Of a stretch of 64,000 nucleotides of DNA, positions 16,004 to 25,103 are shown piece by piece. Under the pieces are notes generated by a model. The model was not told the DNA's origin. It was given only the letters and a program-made list of their open reading frames with translations, and did not search any database. The translations under genes and the position numbers were made by a program. Within the stretch, counting starts at the first letter, position 1; each line of letters begins with the position of its first letter. This stretch comes from CAYJDP01 sp964371025 (GTDB taxonomy: Bacteria; Bacillota_I; Bacilli_A; RF39; UBA660): contig CAYJKH010000002.1 of assembly GCA_964371025.1 (NCBI GenBank), forward strand, positions 107,515 through 171,514, given 5' to 3'.

Positions 16004-16388
16004 ATTATTTGAATATGGAATAAATGAAAGTAATATTCGACATATGATGGAGATAAATCCATATTTAGAAGATGTAACTGATAAAGAATTTGATGAGAAA
16101 ATAGAAGTATTAAAAGGTATTAACTGTAGTCATAATCAAATCATTGATATAATTACTAGTAATTCAAATGTTTTATCTCTAAGTAATTCAGATTTATATA
16201 AATTAATTATATTTTTAAAAGAAATTGGAATTAATTCATTAAATATATTAATTGAATCAAATCCTTTTATCTTAAATTTAGAATTATTTGAAATTAAAAA
16301 TTATTTACAAGAAGAGTTAAAAAGTAAATCAATAAAAGAAGTAGTAGAAAATTTAGAAGATAACCCCATGTTATTTAATGATATGTAG
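15978..16388 (+). CDS. Small mTERF-like repeat protein
   Basis: A 136-residue protein with about three divergent repeats of the same kind (L-x5-GINESNIRHMMEINPYL, then INCSHNQIIDIITSNSNVL and GINSLNILIESNPFIL), spaced 30-35 residues. It lacks the lysine/glutamine-rich second helix (IKEKQK) of the large paralogues, so it is either a diverged or a minimal member. It overlaps the preceding gene by 26 bases in another frame. The ATG at 15978 abuts GAAGGGG; a TTG three codons on (15987) has better spacing and may be the real start. Function unknown; translational coupling suggests it works with the first repeat protein. Confidence 0.65.
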   Translation: MINLLILDKLFEYGINESNIRHMMEINPYLEDVTDKEFDEKIEVLKGINCSHNQIIDIITSNSNVLSLSNSDLYKLIIFLKEIGINSLNILIESNPFILNLELFEIKNYLQEELKSKSIKEVVENLEDNPMLFNDM

Positions 16389-16398
16389 AAAATAGAGT

Positions 16399-16424
16399 AG
16401 AAGAAATTTCATCTTCTTTTTTTT
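16399..16424 (+). terminator. Terminator after the small repeat gene
   Basis: AGAAGA (16399-16404) pairs with TCTTCT (16412-16417), followed by Ts. A TATAAT at 16436-16441 then starts the next unit. Confidence 0.7.
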
Positions 16425-16470
16425 AGTACATGTGGTATAATATGTAACCATAACAAAAGGGGGATAATAT

Positions 16471-17631
16471 ATGAACAAAGAGATAGAAAATAAATTGTAT
16501 CATGATATGTGTAAGGGAATAATATTAAAAAAATATGGATATGGTGAATTAGAAATTAAAAAAATTTTATCTAACAAAATAGTTAGTAGCTATACTATTG
16601 ATATATTTTTAGATAATTTAAAAGAAAAAATAATATATTTAACAGGAGGAGGATACAAAAAGAAAGATATTTTAAAAATAACATCTCAATGGCCTGAATT
16701 ACTAGAATTAAACATAGAGGATATAAAAGAAAAACAAAATGATCTTTTAGAATTTGGATATACTAAAAAAGAGTTAATAAAAATTAGTAAAACAGTTCCA
16801 TTTATGCTTAATGATAAAATGGATAATATAAAAGAAAAACAACTAGAAATGGAGACAAAAGGCTTTTCAAAAAAGGACTTTTTGAAAATGACCAAAAAAT
16901 TCCCATCATTATTATCTCTAAATAATAAAACTACAAATAAAAAATTGGAAGAACTTAAAAATTTAGGATATAGTAAGGATGAAATTTTAAAAATAGTAAA
17001 AGCTTGCCCTTTTATATTTGGTTATAATATTAATAGTATCAAGAATAAACAAGAGAAGATGACAGAACTGGGATATAGTAAGGCAGAATTTTTAAAAATG
17101 AGTATAAAATTCCCTTCTATATTTGTATTATCAGTAGATCATATTAGTGAAAAGCAAGTTGCCTTAGAAAAATTAGGATTTACTAAAGAATCTTTTTTGA
17201 ATATTACTAAAAAACAACCTAATGTTTTAAGTTTAAGTGTAGAGAATGTTAAAAATAAACAATCAGATATGAACAAGTTAGGATATTCTGAAGAAAAATT
17301 TATAGAAATGTGTACTGAATTTCCATATTTATTAGCATACAATATGGATACTATAAGAGAGAAAATAGAATTTTATAAAAGTGTAAATATGAAAGCATTT
17401 ATTGATGAAAAACCAAAACATTTAATCCAAAGTGTTGATGTATCTTATGCTAGATACATGCATCTAAAAGAGCAAAATAGTAATATTTGTTCTGATGATT
17501 ATAATAAATTATTTTATGCTCAAAGTGTATTTAAAAAAATGTATTTGTATGATAACAAAGAGTTAGTAGAAAAGTATCCTTATAGGAATAGGGATATTTC
17601 AAAAGAAAAATTAGGAAAAAGTATATTATGA
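16471..17631 (+). CDS. mTERF-like helical-repeat protein, 7 repeats
   Basis: Second large paralogue, 386 residues, with seven 35-residue mTERF-like repeats between about residues 53 and 298. The N-terminal cap contains ILKKYGYGELEIKKIL and is close to that of the third paralogue. The C-terminal module has KPKHLIQSVDVSYARY and a Tyr/Phe/Lys-rich end. Repeat three is the most divergent (an NNKTTNKK stretch replaces SIENIKEK). The ATG at 16471 follows AAGGGGG. It ends in TGA within an ATGA overlap with the next gene, so the two are coupled. Nucleic-acid binding is inferred from the fold only; the target and any link to transcription termination are unknown. Confidence 0.8.
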   Translation: MNKEIENKLYHDMCKGIILKKYGYGELEIKKILSNKIVSSYTIDIFLDNLKEKIIYLTGGGYKKKDILKITSQWPELLELNIEDIKEKQNDLLEFGYTKKELIKISKTVPFMLNDKMDNIKEKQLEMETKGFSKKDFLKMTKKFPSLLSLNNKTTNKKLEELKNLGYSKDEILKIVKACPFIFGYNINSIKNKQEKMTELGYSKAEFLKMSIKFPSIFVLSVDHISEKQVALEKLGFTKESFLNITKKQPNVLSLSVENVKNKQSDMNKLGYSEEKFIEMCTEFPYLLAYNMDTIREKIEFYKSVNMKAFIDEKPKHLIQSVDVSYARYMHLKEQNSNICSDDYNKLFYAQSVFKKMYLYDNKELVEKYPYRNRDISKEKLGKSIL

Positions 17632-18959
17632 TAATTGAAGAAATTTTAAAAAAATATGGATATGGAGAATTAGAAATTAATAAAATAATAACAAATAAAA
17701 CAATTAGTAGTTATTTACCAGAAGATATTGATAATAAAATTCAAAATTCCCTTGAATATTTTATGATGAAAGGGTACACGAAAGAAGAGTTCATTAGAAT
17801 TTCCGAGAAAAATCCAAATATAATTTTAATAAGTAATAATAAATTGGATGAAAAACAAAAAAACCTTGAGGAATTTGGATATTCAAAAGAAGATATTATA
17901 TACATGAATATAATTTTTCCATATTTGTTTAACTATTCTATTTATAATATTGAACAGAAACAAAAACAATTAGAAAAATATGGATATACAAAGGACTTCT
18001 TTTTAAAAAACAGTAAAAAACATCCTTCATTAATAAGAATAAGTAACAAAAATTTAAATAGTAAATTTATATATTATATAAATGAATTAGGATTTTCAGA
18101 ACTACAGTTTCAAAAAATGATAAAAAATAATCCAGCAACCCTAAATATTAGTATTGCTAGAATTGATAATAAATTAAGACAGATGTTATCACTAGGGTAT
18201 AGTGAAAAAGAAGTTTTAAAACTTATTAAAAAATTCCCATCAATAATAGGGTACAATATTGAAAATGTAGAGATTAAGCAAAAAGAGTTAGAAAAAATTG
18301 GTATTGAAAAAGAAGATTATGTTAAAATAAGTTTATGTTTTCCTTCTGTACTTGGATTATCGACTAATAATATAAAGCAGAAAAAAAGAGAAATGGAAGA
18401 ACTAGGTTATGAACCTCATACATTTATAAAAATAATAAAAAGAACTCCTGCTATCTTAGGTTTGAGTATAGAAAATATTAAAAAGAAGCAAAAAGATATG
18501 GAAGCTTTAGGGTATAATAAAGGTCAATTTTTAACTATGAGTAAAACTCAACCAGATATCTTTAGTTATAGTATTGATAATATTAAACAAAAAGAAGCGC
18601 TATTTGAAAAATTCGGATATAGTAATGAAGAATTTATTAAAATAAGTGAAAGTTTTCCCGCTATATTTGGATTTAGCTTAGAAAACCTAACAAGAAAAAT
18701 CAAATTTTATCAGGATAATAATTTACGAGATATAATAGTGAATAAACCAAAACATCTAATGCAAAGTGTAGAATTAACTTATTCAAGATATAATTATTTG
18801 AAAAAAGAAATAGGGATTATAATTAATTTTGATAACAGTAATAGATTATTTTGGAATGATAAAATATTTCAAAAAACGTATAACTGTAAAAAAGAAGATA
18901 TTTTAAAAAACTACAAATATCAAGATATCATTAATAATACAAAAACTTTAAAAAGATAA
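17628..18959 (+). CDS. mTERF-like helical-repeat protein, 9 repeats
   Basis: Third large paralogue and the longest, 443 residues, with nine 35-residue repeats from about residue 48 to 363. N-cap ILKKYGYGELEINKI and C-cap KPKHLMQSVELTYSRY match the other two. Repeats three, four and six deviate from the consensus (for example GFSELQF and GIEKEDY at the turn), while the last four are close to it, suggesting recent duplication at the C-terminal side. The start codon lies in the ATGA overlap with the preceding gene. A strong terminator overlaps the stop codon. The same inference of a nucleic-acid-binding solenoid applies. Confidence 0.8.
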   Translation: MIIEEILKKYGYGELEINKIITNKTISSYLPEDIDNKIQNSLEYFMMKGYTKEEFIRISEKNPNIILISNNKLDEKQKNLEEFGYSKEDIIYMNIIFPYLFNYSIYNIEQKQKQLEKYGYTKDFFLKNSKKHPSLIRISNKNLNSKFIYYINELGFSELQFQKMIKNNPATLNISIARIDNKLRQMLSLGYSEKEVLKLIKKFPSIIGYNIENVEIKQKELEKIGIEKEDYVKISLCFPSVLGLSTNNIKQKKREMEELGYEPHTFIKIIKRTPAILGLSIENIKKKQKDMEALGYNKGQFLTMSKTQPDIFSYSIDNIKQKEALFEKFGYSNEEFIKISESFPAIFGFSLENLTRKIKFYQDNNLRDIIVNKPKHLMQSVELTYSRYNYLKKEIGIIINFDNSNRLFWNDKIFQKTYNCKKEDILKNYKYQDIINNTKTLKR

Positions 18960-18976
18960 GTAAATTATCTTTTTTC
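18951..18976 (+). terminator. Terminator after the mTERF-like cluster
   Basis: AAAAGATAA (18951-18959) pairs with TTATCTTTT (18965-18973) with a T tract; the stem contains the stop codon of the last repeat gene. Confidence 0.8.
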
Positions 18977-19020
18977 TTTTAATGTATGATATACTAAATG
19001 TATAATTAAAGGAGGATATT

Positions 19021-19335
19021 ATGTTATTATTAAATACAAATTATTATGCAAATCATGAGGTAGAAATGATTAAGTTAGTATCAGGAACTACTATTCAAAG
19101 TAAAAATGTTGTATCAGATTTTGGTCAAGGATTAAAAACAATTGTAGGAGGAGAATTAAAATCATATACTGATATGATGAATAAAGCTCGTGCAATTGCT
19201 GTGGAGAGAATGATCGAAGAAGCTGAAAAATTAGGAGCAGACATTATTTTAGATGTTCAATTTTCATCAAGTGCCGTAACAGCTGCAGCAGCTGAAATAC
19301 TTGTATATGGAACAGCTGCTAAGATTATTAAATAA
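19021..19335 (+). CDS. YbjQ/UPF0145 family protein
   Basis: A 104-residue member of the YbjQ (DUF74) family, small proteins that form symmetric pentameric rings; function is not established. Family marks visible are a central SDFGQGLKTIVGGE-like glycine-rich segment, KARAIAVERMIEEAEKLGAD, and a C-terminal strand ending in VYGTAAKI. The ATG follows AAAGGAGG at ideal spacing and TATAAT sits at 19001-19006. The stop codon overlaps the start of the next gene by one base, so the two are cotranslated. Confidence 0.88.
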   Translation: MLLLNTNYYANHEVEMIKLVSGTTIQSKNVVSDFGQGLKTIVGGELKSYTDMMNKARAIAVERMIEEAEKLGADIILDVQFSSSAVTAAAAEILVYGTAAKIIK

Positions 19336-19718
19336 TGATGAAAGTATTAACTGTTAAACAACCTTGGGCTACATTGATTGCAGAAGGTTATAAAAAGTAT
19401 GAATTTAGAACATGGCAAACTAAATACAGAGGAGAATTATATATTCATGCTGGACTCAAAGTAGATAGGGAAGCTATGAAAAAATTTGCTCATCTTAATT
19501 TAGAATACCCGAAATCAAAAATTATTGCCAAAGTAAATTTATTAGACTGTATTAAATTAGATGATGATAAAAATAAAAAGATAATAAATGAGAATAAATT
19601 AATTTATGGTAGTAAGTTCCATACTGGGTATGCCTGGGTAATAAGTGATGTCGTACGTGTTGATTTAAACCAAGAAATAAAAGGGAAATTAAGTATTTGG
19701 AATTATAATGATAATTAA
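19335..19718 (+). CDS. ASCH-domain protein
   Basis: A 127-residue protein of the ASCH superfamily, a PUA-related beta barrel linked to RNA binding or modified-nucleoside hydrolysis. Typical marks are VKQPWATLIAEGYKKYEFRTW near the N-terminus, TKYRGELYIHAG, and a later YAWVISDV strand. The start is ATG at 19335, sharing its A with the TAA of the YbjQ gene; a second ATG follows immediately. The next gene begins 9 bases downstream, so these three probably form one operon. Its substrate cannot be read from the sequence; related ASCH proteins include N4-acetylcytidine amidohydrolase and DNA/RNA-modification readers. Confidence 0.85.
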   Translation: MMKVLTVKQPWATLIAEGYKKYEFRTWQTKYRGELYIHAGLKVDREAMKKFAHLNLEYPKSKIIAKVNLLDCIKLDDDKNKKIINENKLIYGSKFHTGYAWVISDVVRVDLNQEIKGKLSIWNYNDN

Positions 19719-19727
19719 GGAGAAATT

Positions 19728-20942
19728 ATGCAATATCGAAAATTAGTTAAAGGAAAAGAAAATATCTCATTACTAGGATATGGATGTATGAGATACCCAA
19801 TGAAGAAAAATCAAATAAATAAAGAACTAGCATTTTCTCAAATGAAATTAGCATATGATAATGGAGTTAATTACTATGATACAGCTTATATATATCATGG
19901 GGGAAAAAGTGAAGTTATTTTAGGTGAATTTATCACAAAATATAATCTTAGAAAAGATATTTTTATTGCTGATAAACTACCAACTTTTTTAGTAAAGAAG
20001 GCTGATCAAATTGATGTGTTTTTTAATACTCAATTAACAAGATTAGCTACTGATTATATAGATTATTATTTAATGCATATGTTAACCTGTTTTGAAGATT
20101 GGCAAAAATTAAAGGATTTTAAAATCGAAAAATTTATTGAAGATAAAAAGAAATCTGGTGCAATTAAATATATTGGATTTTCATTTCATGGAAGAAAAGA
20201 AGAATTTATAAAGATTTTAGAAGATTATAAATGGGATTTTTGTCAAATTCAATTTAATTATTTAGATGAATATAATCAAGCTGGCCTTGAAGGTTTAAAA
20301 AGAGCTGAAGAATTAGAAATTGGAGTAGTAGTGATGGAACCTCTAAGAGGAGGATCACTTGCTAATAATGTTCCAAATAAAGTAAAAGAAATAATGAAAA
20401 AAGAAAGGCCTAAAGTGTCATCAGCGTATTTAGCATTAAGATTTGTAATGAATCATACAGGAGTTAAAACGGTTTTAAGTGGTATGAATGAAGATATACA
20501 TATTAAAGATAATATTAATGCTGCAAGTATTACTACCCCAAACAGTATGACAAAAGAAGAAATAGAAGTAATTGAAAACATTAAAAATGTATATAAAGAA
20601 TTAATGAAAGTACCATGTACGGGTTGTAATTACTGTATGCCATGTCCAGTAGGAGTAGCAATACCAGAAGTATTTAATGATTATAATAGTATAAACTATT
20701 TTGGAAATAAAACAGGAGTTGTAAAATTTCAGTATGCTTTAAAATGTACCGGAATGTTTGGTAGTAAAACTAGAGGAGCCAATGCTTGTATTAACTGTGG
20801 GAAGTGTATTAAAAGATGTCCACAAAGAATAAATATTCCTAGTAAGTTAAAAGAAGCTCATCATAAATTAGATAGTAAATTTTTACGTTTTGGAATGACT
20901 ATATTCAAAAAAATTAACAAAAAAAATAAATCTGTAAAATAA
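19728..20942 (+). CDS. Aldo/keto reductase with C-terminal 4Fe-4S ferredoxin domain
   Basis: A 404-residue NADPH-type TIM-barrel oxidoreductase fused to an Fe-S domain, a common arrangement in anaerobes. The AKR tetrad is visible: Asp and Tyr in YYDTAYIYHGG (about residues 48-56), Lys in DKLPT, and His in DYYLMHML. The C-terminal third carries CTGCNYCMPCP near residue 296 and CINCGKCIKRCP near 352. The last Cys before Pro in each is typical of ferredoxin-like [4Fe-4S] binding. The ATG follows AAGGAGAA. It seems to be the last gene of the YbjQ-ASCH unit, closed by an 11-bp stem terminator. Substrate unknown. Confidence 0.9.
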   Translation: MQYRKLVKGKENISLLGYGCMRYPMKKNQINKELAFSQMKLAYDNGVNYYDTAYIYHGGKSEVILGEFITKYNLRKDIFIADKLPTFLVKKADQIDVFFNTQLTRLATDYIDYYLMHMLTCFEDWQKLKDFKIEKFIEDKKKSGAIKYIGFSFHGRKEEFIKILEDYKWDFCQIQFNYLDEYNQAGLEGLKRAEELEIGVVVMEPLRGGSLANNVPNKVKEIMKKERPKVSSAYLALRFVMNHTGVKTVLSGMNEDIHIKDNINAASITTPNSMTKEEIEVIENIKNVYKELMKVPCTGCNYCMPCPVGVAIPEVFNDYNSINYFGNKTGVVKFQYALKCTGMFGSKTRGANACINCGKCIKRCPQRINIPSKLKEAHHKLDSKFLRFGMTIFKKINKKNKSVK

Positions 20943-20959
20943 GATTTATTTTCTTTTTT
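20923..20959 (+). terminator. Terminator after the aldo/keto reductase
   Basis: An 11-base arm AAAATAAATCT (20923-20933) pairs with AGATTTATTTT (20942-20952), then C and six Ts. Confidence 0.8.
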
Positions 20960-20999
20960 ATATTACTTTAAAATGATATTATTATAATAGAGGTGTAGT

Positions 21000-22463
21000 A
21001 TGAATAAAGGATTTGATAATAAAAAATATATAAAAATTCAAAGTGAAGAAATAAAGAAGCGAATTTTGAAATTCGATAAGTTATATTTAGAATGTGGTGG
21101 AAAATTATTTGATGATTATCATGCTAAAAGATGTTTACCAGGATTTGATATTAATTCTAAGCTAGAAGTTTTAAAAGAGTTTAAAAAAGACTTGGAAGTA
21201 ATATTTTGTATTAGTGCTAAAGATATTGAAAAAAATAAAGAGAGAGCAGAGTATGGAATTACATATGATAGTGAAGTAATTAGATTAATAAATGAATTAA
21301 GAAAAATAAAAATATCAATTAACAGTGTGGTTATTACTTTATTTGAAGGAGAAGAAAAGGCAACTAAATTTAAAGAAAAAATCGAAAACTATGGAATAAA
21401 AGTATATATTCATACTTATACAAAAGGATATCCAACTGATATTAATACTATTGTAAGTGAAGAAGGATATGGAAAAAACCCATATATTAAAACAACAAAA
21501 AAATTAGTAATTGTAACAGCACCAGGGCCAAATAATGGGAAACTTGCTACTTGCTTATCACAGCTTTATCATGAACATAAAAATTATGTAGATGCTGGAT
21601 ATGCGAAATATGAAACTTTTCCAGTTTGGGATTTACCACTAAATCATCCTCTAAATATAGCGTATGAAGCTGCAACAGCGGATTTAAAAGATATTAATAT
21701 GATAGATTCTTTTCACTTAGAAGAATACGGAGTAAGTGCTGTTAATTATAATCGTGATTTAGAAATATTTCCAATTTTAAAAAGTATTTTAAATAAAATA
21801 AGTAAAGATGATTTATATAAATCACCAACCGATATGGGTGTTAATATGATTGGTAAATCAATCCTAGATGATAGTATAGTAAGTGAAGAATGTAAAAAAG
21901 AAATAGTCAGAAGATATTATCAAGCAAAAGTAGAAGAAAAGATGAACCAAAATAATAATGAGGTATCAAATAGAATTAAAATTTTAATGAATAATTTAAA
22001 GATAGATGAATATTATTTAGATATAATAAAGGAAGCTCATCAAAAACAAATAGAAAAAGAATCACCTGTAGTAGCAATAAAATTAAAAGATAATTTTGTT
22101 ATAACCGGTAAACAAACAGAACTTTTAAGTGCTCCAGCATCAGCCTTATTAAATGCATTGAAAGTATTAACAAAAGTTCCAGATGAAATAGATTTATTAG
22201 CTCCTTCTGTTATAGAGCCAATGCTTAAATATAAATTAAAGTCTTTTGACAATTCTCCAATTTTGTTAAATGCTAATGAAGTTTTAATAGCATTAGCTAT
22301 ATCATCTGTAACTAACCCAACTTCAGAAAAAGTTTTAGAAAATTTATCTAAATTAGAAGAGTGTGAAGCTCATGCTACATATATTATTAATAATGGAGAT
22401 TTATCAGTATTTAAAAAACTAAAAATAAAATTGACAAATGATGCGAAATATCTAATTTATTAA
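21000..22463 (+). CDS. DUF1846/UPF0371 family protein
   Basis: A 487-residue soluble protein of the DUF1846 (UPF0371) family, common in Firmicutes and anaerobes, with no settled reaction. Diagnostic segments include the opening KGFDNKKYIKIQSEEI, LYLECGGKLFDDYHA, RCLPGFD, and the conserved APGPNNGKLATCLSQLYHE near residue 178 followed by AGYAKYETFPVWDLPLNHP. No membrane segment or signal peptide. The ATG has GAGGTG upstream, and TATAAT-like sequence sits in the short gap after the previous terminator. The SPFH gene follows with about 60 bases between. Confidence 0.9.
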   Translation: MNKGFDNKKYIKIQSEEIKKRILKFDKLYLECGGKLFDDYHAKRCLPGFDINSKLEVLKEFKKDLEVIFCISAKDIEKNKERAEYGITYDSEVIRLINELRKIKISINSVVITLFEGEEKATKFKEKIENYGIKVYIHTYTKGYPTDINTIVSEEGYGKNPYIKTTKKLVIVTAPGPNNGKLATCLSQLYHEHKNYVDAGYAKYETFPVWDLPLNHPLNIAYEAATADLKDINMIDSFHLEEYGVSAVNYNRDLEIFPILKSILNKISKDDLYKSPTDMGVNMIGKSILDDSIVSEECKKEIVRRYYQAKVEEKMNQNNNEVSNRIKILMNNLKIDEYYLDIIKEAHQKQIEKESPVVAIKLKDNFVITGKQTELLSAPASALLNALKVLTKVPDEIDLLAPSVIEPMLKYKLKSFDNSPILLNANEVLIALAISSVTNPTSEKVLENLSKLEECEAHATYIINNGDLSVFKKLKIKLTNDAKYLIY

Positions 22464-22520
22464 TTATAAATATTGAATTATAAAATAGATAAGAGTATAC
22501 TAAATATAGGAGGAAATTAT

Positions 22521-23285
22521 ATGATAATAATAGGGATAATAGTAGTAATATTGATAGCATCAATCAAACAAATTAATCAATATGAGAGAGGGTTGAAATT
22601 TACTTTAGGTAAATATAGCGGACTGATGTCACCAGGATGGAGAATAGTAATCCCGGTATTTCAAAGTTATCAAAAAGTAGATATTCGTATTAAAGCAGTG
22701 GATATTCCAGAACAAGAAGCAATTACAAAAGACAATGTATCTATTAAAATTAATGCAGTATTATACTATAAAGTATTTGAACCAAAAAAATCTATTTTAG
22801 AGGTTGAAAACTTTAAGTATGCAGTAAGTCAACTTGCTCAAACAACAATGAGAAATGTGGTAGGATCAGTTACTTTAGATGAACTTTTAGGAGAACGCCA
22901 AAAAATATCTAGTGAAATCTGTAATATCATTGATAAAGAAACAGACTTATGGGGAATTAAAGTAGATAACGTTGAATTAAAAGATGTTGCACTACCTGAA
23001 GAAATGAAAAGAGTAATTGCCAAAGTAGCAGAAGCCGAACGTGAAAAATCAGCAATTATTACAAAAGCAGCAGGAGAAGTAGAAGCTTCTAAAAACTTAG
23101 CAGAAGCAGCTAACATTATGGGATCAACTCCGGGAGCATTACATTTAAGAACTTTATCAACATTAAACGATTTAAGTTCAGATCAGTCTAATACAGTAGT
23201 ATTTGCAGTACCACTTGAAGTATTAAGAGCATTTGACGGAATAAGTGCAACTGATAAAATAAAAGATTTTTTAACAAAAAAATAA
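22521..23285 (+). CDS. SPFH/stomatin-like membrane protein (slipin)
   Basis: A 254-residue Band 7 family protein that probably forms ring- or cage-like membrane scaffolds. One N-terminal hydrophobic helix (1-20) is followed by the SPFH domain with GLKFTLGKYSGLMSPGWRI, DIPEQEAITKDNV and VELKDVALPEEMKR, then an Ala/Glu-rich coiled coil (about 165-200). The frame is open upstream to 22473, but only the ATG at 22521 has a ribosome site (AGGAGG with 7-base spacing). No NfeD-type partner gene lies beside it. A clear terminator follows. Confidence 0.9.
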   Translation: MIIIGIIVVILIASIKQINQYERGLKFTLGKYSGLMSPGWRIVIPVFQSYQKVDIRIKAVDIPEQEAITKDNVSIKINAVLYYKVFEPKKSILEVENFKYAVSQLAQTTMRNVVGSVTLDELLGERQKISSEICNIIDKETDLWGIKVDNVELKDVALPEEMKRVIAKVAEAEREKSAIITKAAGEVEASKNLAEAANIMGSTPGALHLRTLSTLNDLSSDQSNTVVFAVPLEVLRAFDGISATDKIKDFLTKK

Positions 23286-23290
23286 ATTAG

Positions 23291-23314
23291 AAAGATTCTT
23301 AGAATCTTTTTTTT
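23291..23314 (+). terminator. Terminator after the slipin gene
   Basis: AAAGATTC (23291-23298) pairs with GAATCTTT (23302-23309) and runs into Ts. Confidence 0.85.
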
Positions 23315-23360
23315 TACTTTAATATATGATATACTTATCAAGATAAAATAGGAGGTAATT

Positions 23361-25103
23361 ATGGTAAAAGAATTTTCTGAATTAATAAGAAATTATTTTA
23401 AACTAGTCAAGTTTAAGAAAAGTACATATTGTGGATTATGCTTTTTTGTTGTTTTATATACAGTTGTTACCTTACTTATACCAGTATTATCATCAAAAAT
23501 AATTGAATATTTAACAATTGCTGATCAATATAATTCTATCTTATATATCATTTTATTTTCAGTAATATATTTATTATCAAGAGTAATTTTATATTTTAAA
23601 TATAGTCTATATAGTAAAAATTATAGTTACAGTTATAATAATTTAACAGTAAAAGCTTTGAATAAATTATTATTAATTGATAATAACTTTTCTAAAAATA
23701 TATCTGCTGGTAAATTATTTAATGCTATAAATAATGATATTATAACCTTAGCAGATATTAATGATCGTATTCCACGATTATTTATGGCTATTATCCAGAT
23801 TGTTACAATAATTGTAATAGTTAGTTATATAAATATAGTGTTAGGGTTAATATTTATAGTATTTACTTTAATTTATATTTTAATGAAAAATTTTTATGAT
23901 AAGAAAAATAACTATTATTATAATAAAGTTCTACATCAAGAAGATAAATATACAACATTATTAACTGAGGTTATTCCTGGATTGCAAGAAATAAAAACTT
24001 ATAATATGTTACCTAAAATAACAAGTAAACTTAAAGTTTTACATAATAGATTTATTAAATTATATAAAAGTCAAAGCCATTATTTAATAAAAAGAGATGT
24101 TGACAGTTTATTAGTTAAATATGTAGTTAGATTCTTTTTATATATGATTTTAATATACTTAATGAGTACTGGTAAAATTGGAATTGATATATTAGTATTA
24201 ATTATTGCATATCATGTAACATTAGTAGGATATATATCAGAGTTAACAACTTCTACAGTTTTAATAAGAGAAGCAGGAGTATCTATAAACAGATTAAATG
24301 ATATCCTAAATTATAAAGTTAAAGCAATTTTATATGGTGATTATTCTATTAAAAATAGTTATCAAATCGAATTTAAGAATGTTTCATATGATGTTACTAA
24401 TAAAAAAGTATTAAAAAATTTAAACTTTACAATCAATGAAAATGAAGTAGTAGTAATAACTGGTGCCAATAATAGTGGTAAAACATCTATATTTAATTTA
24501 CTTCTTAGAATAAATGAAGTAAGTATAGGAGTAATTAAAATAGATAATAAAAATATTAAAGAATATAAAGAAGAAACTTATAAATCATTAGTATCTGTTG
24601 TTAATCAAAAACCATTTATATTTAATATGAGTATTAGAAAAAATCTTAATTTAGTAGATACTAACATTACTAATCAAATTAATGCTTGTAAATTAGTAGG
24701 TATCCATGAAGTGATTGAAAAATTACCAAGAGGGTATAATACTATTTTAAGAGAAAACGCCTCTAATATATCAGATGGTCAAAAACAATTAATATCACTG
24801 GCTAGAACAATTCTAACAGAAAGTGAAATTATTTTGCTTGATGATGTTACATCATCACTTGATCAAGTAACATTTAAAAGTATACCTTTATTAATTAATA
24901 AATTAAAAGAAGAGCATACTATTATTATAATTACTCAAAAAAGTGAATTAATGAAAATTGCTGATAAAATCATTGTAATGAATGAAGGTAAAATAGATGA
25001 AATTGGAACTCATAATGAATTAATTAAAAATAATGAGATATATAAATTTTTACAATTGAAAAAGTCTCCAAGTAGAATAGGGGTGTTTGAAAATGATAAA
25101 TAA
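23361..25103 (+). CDS. ABC exporter half-transporter, subunit with degenerate catalytic residues
   Basis: A 580-residue ABC type-IV exporter subunit: about six membrane helices (residues 25-300) and a C-terminal ATPase domain. Walker A is GANNSGKT (about 367), the Q-loop is VVNQKPF, the signature is ISDGQ (about 473), and Walker B is IILLDDVTSSLD. Two catalytic positions deviate: the Glu after Walker B is Asp (LLDD), and the H-loop His is Gln (IIITQKSE). The signature is intact. The next gene, overlapping by 17 bases, has the opposite defects, so the pair very likely forms a heterodimer with one active and one degenerate ATP site. Substrate unknown (peptide, lipid or drug are all possible). 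Confidence 0.9.
   Translation: MVKEFSELIRNYFKLVKFKKSTYCGLCFFVVLYTVVTLLIPVLSSKIIEYLTIADQYNSILYIILFSVIYLLSRVILYFKYSLYSKNYSYSYNNLTVKALNKLLLIDNNFSKNISAGKLFNAINNDIITLADINDRIPRLFMAIIQIVTIIVIVSYINIVLGLIFIVFTLIYILMKNFYDKKNNYYYNKVLHQEDKYTTLLTEVIPGLQEIKTYNMLPKITSKLKVLHNRFIKLYKSQSHYLIKRDVDSLLVKYVVRFFLYMILIYLMSTGKIGIDILVLIIAYHVTLVGYISELTTSTVLIREAGVSINRLNDILNYKVKAILYGDYSIKNSYQIEFKNVSYDVTNKKVLKNLNFTINENEVVVITGANNSGKTSIFNLLLRINEVSIGVIKIDNKNIKEYKEETYKSLVSVVNQKPFIFNMSIRKNLNLVDTNITNQINACKLVGIHEVIEKLPRGYNTILRENASNISDGQKQLISLARTILTESEIILLDDVTSSLDQVTFKSIPLLINKLKEEHTIIIITQKSELMKIADKIIVMNEGKIDEIGTHNELIKNNEIYKFLQLKKSPSRIGVFENDK

Noticed and set aside
14789..18959. Repeats as DNA-level tandem repeats or CRISPR
   Set aside because: The 105-base period exists only at protein level; nucleotide copies are too diverged, and no short identical repeats with unique spacers occur anywhere in the window.
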